NCBI GenBank assembly: GCA_003451355.1
Contig: DMDX01000128.1
Coordinates: 6,911 to 14,263 of the forward strand
Direction: 5' to 3'
From: Cryomorphaceae bacterium
GTDB lineage: Bacteria > Bacteroidota > Bacteroidia > Flavobacteriales > Schleiferiaceae
Length of the DNA stretch: 7,353 nucleotides
Positions 6,186-7,353 of this stretch are shown piece by piece (position 1 is the first letter of the stretch; every line of letters begins with the position of its first letter). The position numbers were made by a program, and so were the translations under genes. Under the pieces are notes generated by a model. The model had not been told where the DNA came from, made no database searches, and saw nothing but the letters and a program-made list of their open reading frames with translations.

Positions 6186-7241
6186 ATGACCGTCACCCAT
6201 GTAGTGCGCATGTGGCCCGATGAGGGCGACCCCCAACTTGGGAGCTTTGTGCGCAGCCACATTTCCGCCCTTCGCGATGCGGGGATTGAGCAGCGCGTGG
6301 TGGTCTGGTCTGGTCGGAGCGAGCATCCGCTGCCCCTCGACGGAGTTCACGTCGTGGCCGGCCCCGAAGTACTCCCTGGCCCTAAGGGCTGGAACGCCAA
6401 AGTCCGCAGCGTACTGAATCTAGGCCGCCCAGACGTGCTGCACGTGCACGGTTCTGGCGGCGACACCGCCTACCTTTTTGTGCGCAGCGTCATGCAGTGG
6501 GGCCAGCGTCTGCCGCGCGTAATCTCTGAACATCAGTATTTTGGCGACGGCAACCTTCCAAGCGGAACCCTCTGGACCCACCGCCTGGCCAACGTCCGCA
6601 CCGCCGTTTCGCCCTTTTTGGCCGCTCGCTTTGCTGCGATTGGCCGGGTTGACGTCGTGCCCAACTGCTGGGCCGCTCCCCTGCCCCACCAGATTCGCCA
6701 ACCCCATTCGGGCGGATGCCGCGTGCTCCACATCGGCGACTGGGTCGACGCCACCAAAGGCATTAGCCCGCTCCTGGAGGCCTGGCAGATCCATTCTGAG
6801 CGCGCACCCCTTAACCACCTCACCCTCGTCGGCGACGGGGTTGATCGCCCTCTACTCGAGCCCCTTGTACGCGCGACCCCTAACTGCACCTGGCTCGGCC
6901 GCATGGCACCTGCGGACCTCGAGTCCGAGATGGGGCGCCACGACGTGCTCGTCTTGAATTCCCCCCGCGAAACCTTTTCAATGGTGGTGGGTCAAGCGCG
7001 CGAGCGCGGGCTGCACGTGCTCAGCACCCGCTGCGGCGGACCCGAATCCGTCTACCAGAGCGTGCACGGAATCGCCTACCGCGACGGCTCGTCGCACGAC
7101 GTAACCGACCTTGCCTCGGCCTTGCACGGCCTGCCATCAGCCTCAGAACTGGGCACATCTGAAGAACTTAAGATGTTCCGGCCAGAAATGGTCGCAGCAC
7201 AGTTCATGCAGCTGTACCGAAACGTAGGCATCAAAATCTAA
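6186..7241 (+). CDS. GT4-type (GT-B fold) glycosyltransferase
   Basis: This 351-residue cytoplasmic or membrane-associated protein is typical in length for GT4 enzymes. N-terminal acceptor half: THVVRMWPDEGDPQLGSFVRSH (given here by ends only: THVVRMW at 4-10, LGSFVRSH at 18-25), DVLHVHGSGGD (83-93) and ISEHQYF (113-119). C-terminal donor half: HIGDW (182-186) with DATKGISPLLEAW containing Lys191, TLVGDG (213-218), DVLVLNSPRETFS (253-265) and TRCGGPES (281-288). The usual E-x7-E donor motif reads Glu262-x7-Gln270, so the second Glu, which in the family contacts the nucleotide-sugar ribose, is replaced by Gln. The rest of the donor site looks intact. It probably transfers a sugar from a nucleotide-sugar to a surface glycan or lipid; donor and acceptor are unknown. 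It is transcribed away from the tRNA, appears monocistronic here, and is visibly more GC-rich than the lipid genes. Confidence 0.92.
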   Translation: MTVTHVVRMWPDEGDPQLGSFVRSHISALRDAGIEQRVVVWSGRSEHPLPLDGVHVVAGPEVLPGPKGWNAKVRSVLNLGRPDVLHVHGSGGDTAYLFVRSVMQWGQRLPRVISEHQYFGDGNLPSGTLWTHRLANVRTAVSPFLAARFAAIGRVDVVPNCWAAPLPHQIRQPHSGGCRVLHIGDWVDATKGISPLLEAWQIHSERAPLNHLTLVGDGVDRPLLEPLVRATPNCTWLGRMAPADLESEMGRHDVLVLNSPRETFSMVVGQARERGLHVLSTRCGGPESVYQSVHGIAYRDGSSHDVTDLASALHGLPSASELGTSEELKMFRPEMVAAQFMQLYRNVGIKI

Positions 7242-7246
7242 TTTTA

Positions 7247-7314
7247 GCTAACGAGCCAACCTCGCTAACGTACTAACGAGCTAACGAACTAACGAGCTAA
7301 TCTCAGCTAATCTT
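7247..7314. repeat. Degenerate 8-bp tandem repeat tract (RCTAACGA)
   Basis: Starting 6 nt after the glycosyltransferase stop, the unit RCTAACGA recurs. One exact copy lies at 7247-7254, then a diverged copy, then four contiguous copies at 7264-7295 (first ending in T instead of A) alternating G and A as first base, so a 16-bp higher-order unit is also visible. Two partial GCTAATCT-like copies follow to about 7314. The unit length is not a multiple of three and stops occur often in it, so it is not coding. No strong terminator hairpin is seen. Possible roles are a slippage-prone spacer, an interspersed repeat family or a protein-binding array. Confidence 0.7.
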
Positions 7315-7353
7315 GCTGTGGTTACCGAAGCGAAAAAAGCGAATCCACACCCA

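Noticed and set aside
7233..7245. AAAAT-CTA-ATTTT inverted repeat at the glycosyltransferase stop
   Set aside because: A 5-bp A/T-only stem with a 3-nt loop is too weak to call an intrinsic terminator.
7315..7353. Possible 3' end of a convergent minus-strand gene at the right edge
   Set aside because: At least two minus-strand frames are open to the edge and end within or beside the repeat tract; with under 20 residues visible there is no basis to choose one.

Overview
The window looks like a chromosomal stretch of a Bacteroidota bacterium, probably Flavobacteriales-like with a moderately high GC content. Three observations support this. Three intergenic sites match the Bacteroidota promoter pattern (TTG, then 19-20 nt, then TAnnTTTG or a one-mismatch version). 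Start codons lack Shine-Dalgarno sequences. The gene families (double SGNH plus MBOAT, patatin, a CarS-like enzyme) also fit. The genus cannot be named from sequence alone.

Layout. Positions 1-5822 hold seven minus-strand genes packed head to tail. In transcription order they are: a patatin-like phospholipase; a CarS-like (CDP-archaeol synthase family) cytidylyltransferase; a CDP-alcohol phosphatidyltransferase; then, after a 45-nt gap with a good promoter candidate, a secreted LysM protein; two related SGNH-hydrolase-fold proteins; and an AlgI-like MBOAT O-acyltransferase that runs off the left edge. Every junction except the 45-nt gap is overlapping or abutting (8-nt overlap, 0 nt, 1-nt overlap, 11-nt overlap, 7-nt overlap), so translational coupling is likely. 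Positions 5823-6185 are mostly non-coding. They carry a tRNA-His(GTG) gene on the minus strand with its own promoter and a strong intrinsic terminator, and a divergent plus-strand promoter. From 6186 to 7241 a GT4-type glycosyltransferase is read on the plus strand. The last ~110 nt hold a degenerate 8-bp repeat tract (unit RCTAACGA) and no supportable gene.

How the genes may work together. The first three minus-strand genes form a membrane-lipid module: CTP activation of a lipid phosphate, head-group transfer, and lipid acyl hydrolysis. The last four resemble a cell-envelope acylation module: the MBOAT moves acyl groups across the membrane, SGNH proteins transfer or remove them in the periplasm, and the LysM protein may hold the apparatus at peptidoglycan. 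Whether the two modules are functionally linked is inference. The glycosyltransferase is transcribed separately and may act on surface glycans.

Points of most interest are the CarS-like/CDP-alcohol transferase/patatin trio, the LysM-SGNH-SGNH-MBOAT cluster with one GGS-variant SGNH, a tRNA-His with a tandem U-U mismatch in its acceptor stem, a perfect palindrome over the glycosyltransferase promoter, and the 3' repeat tract.
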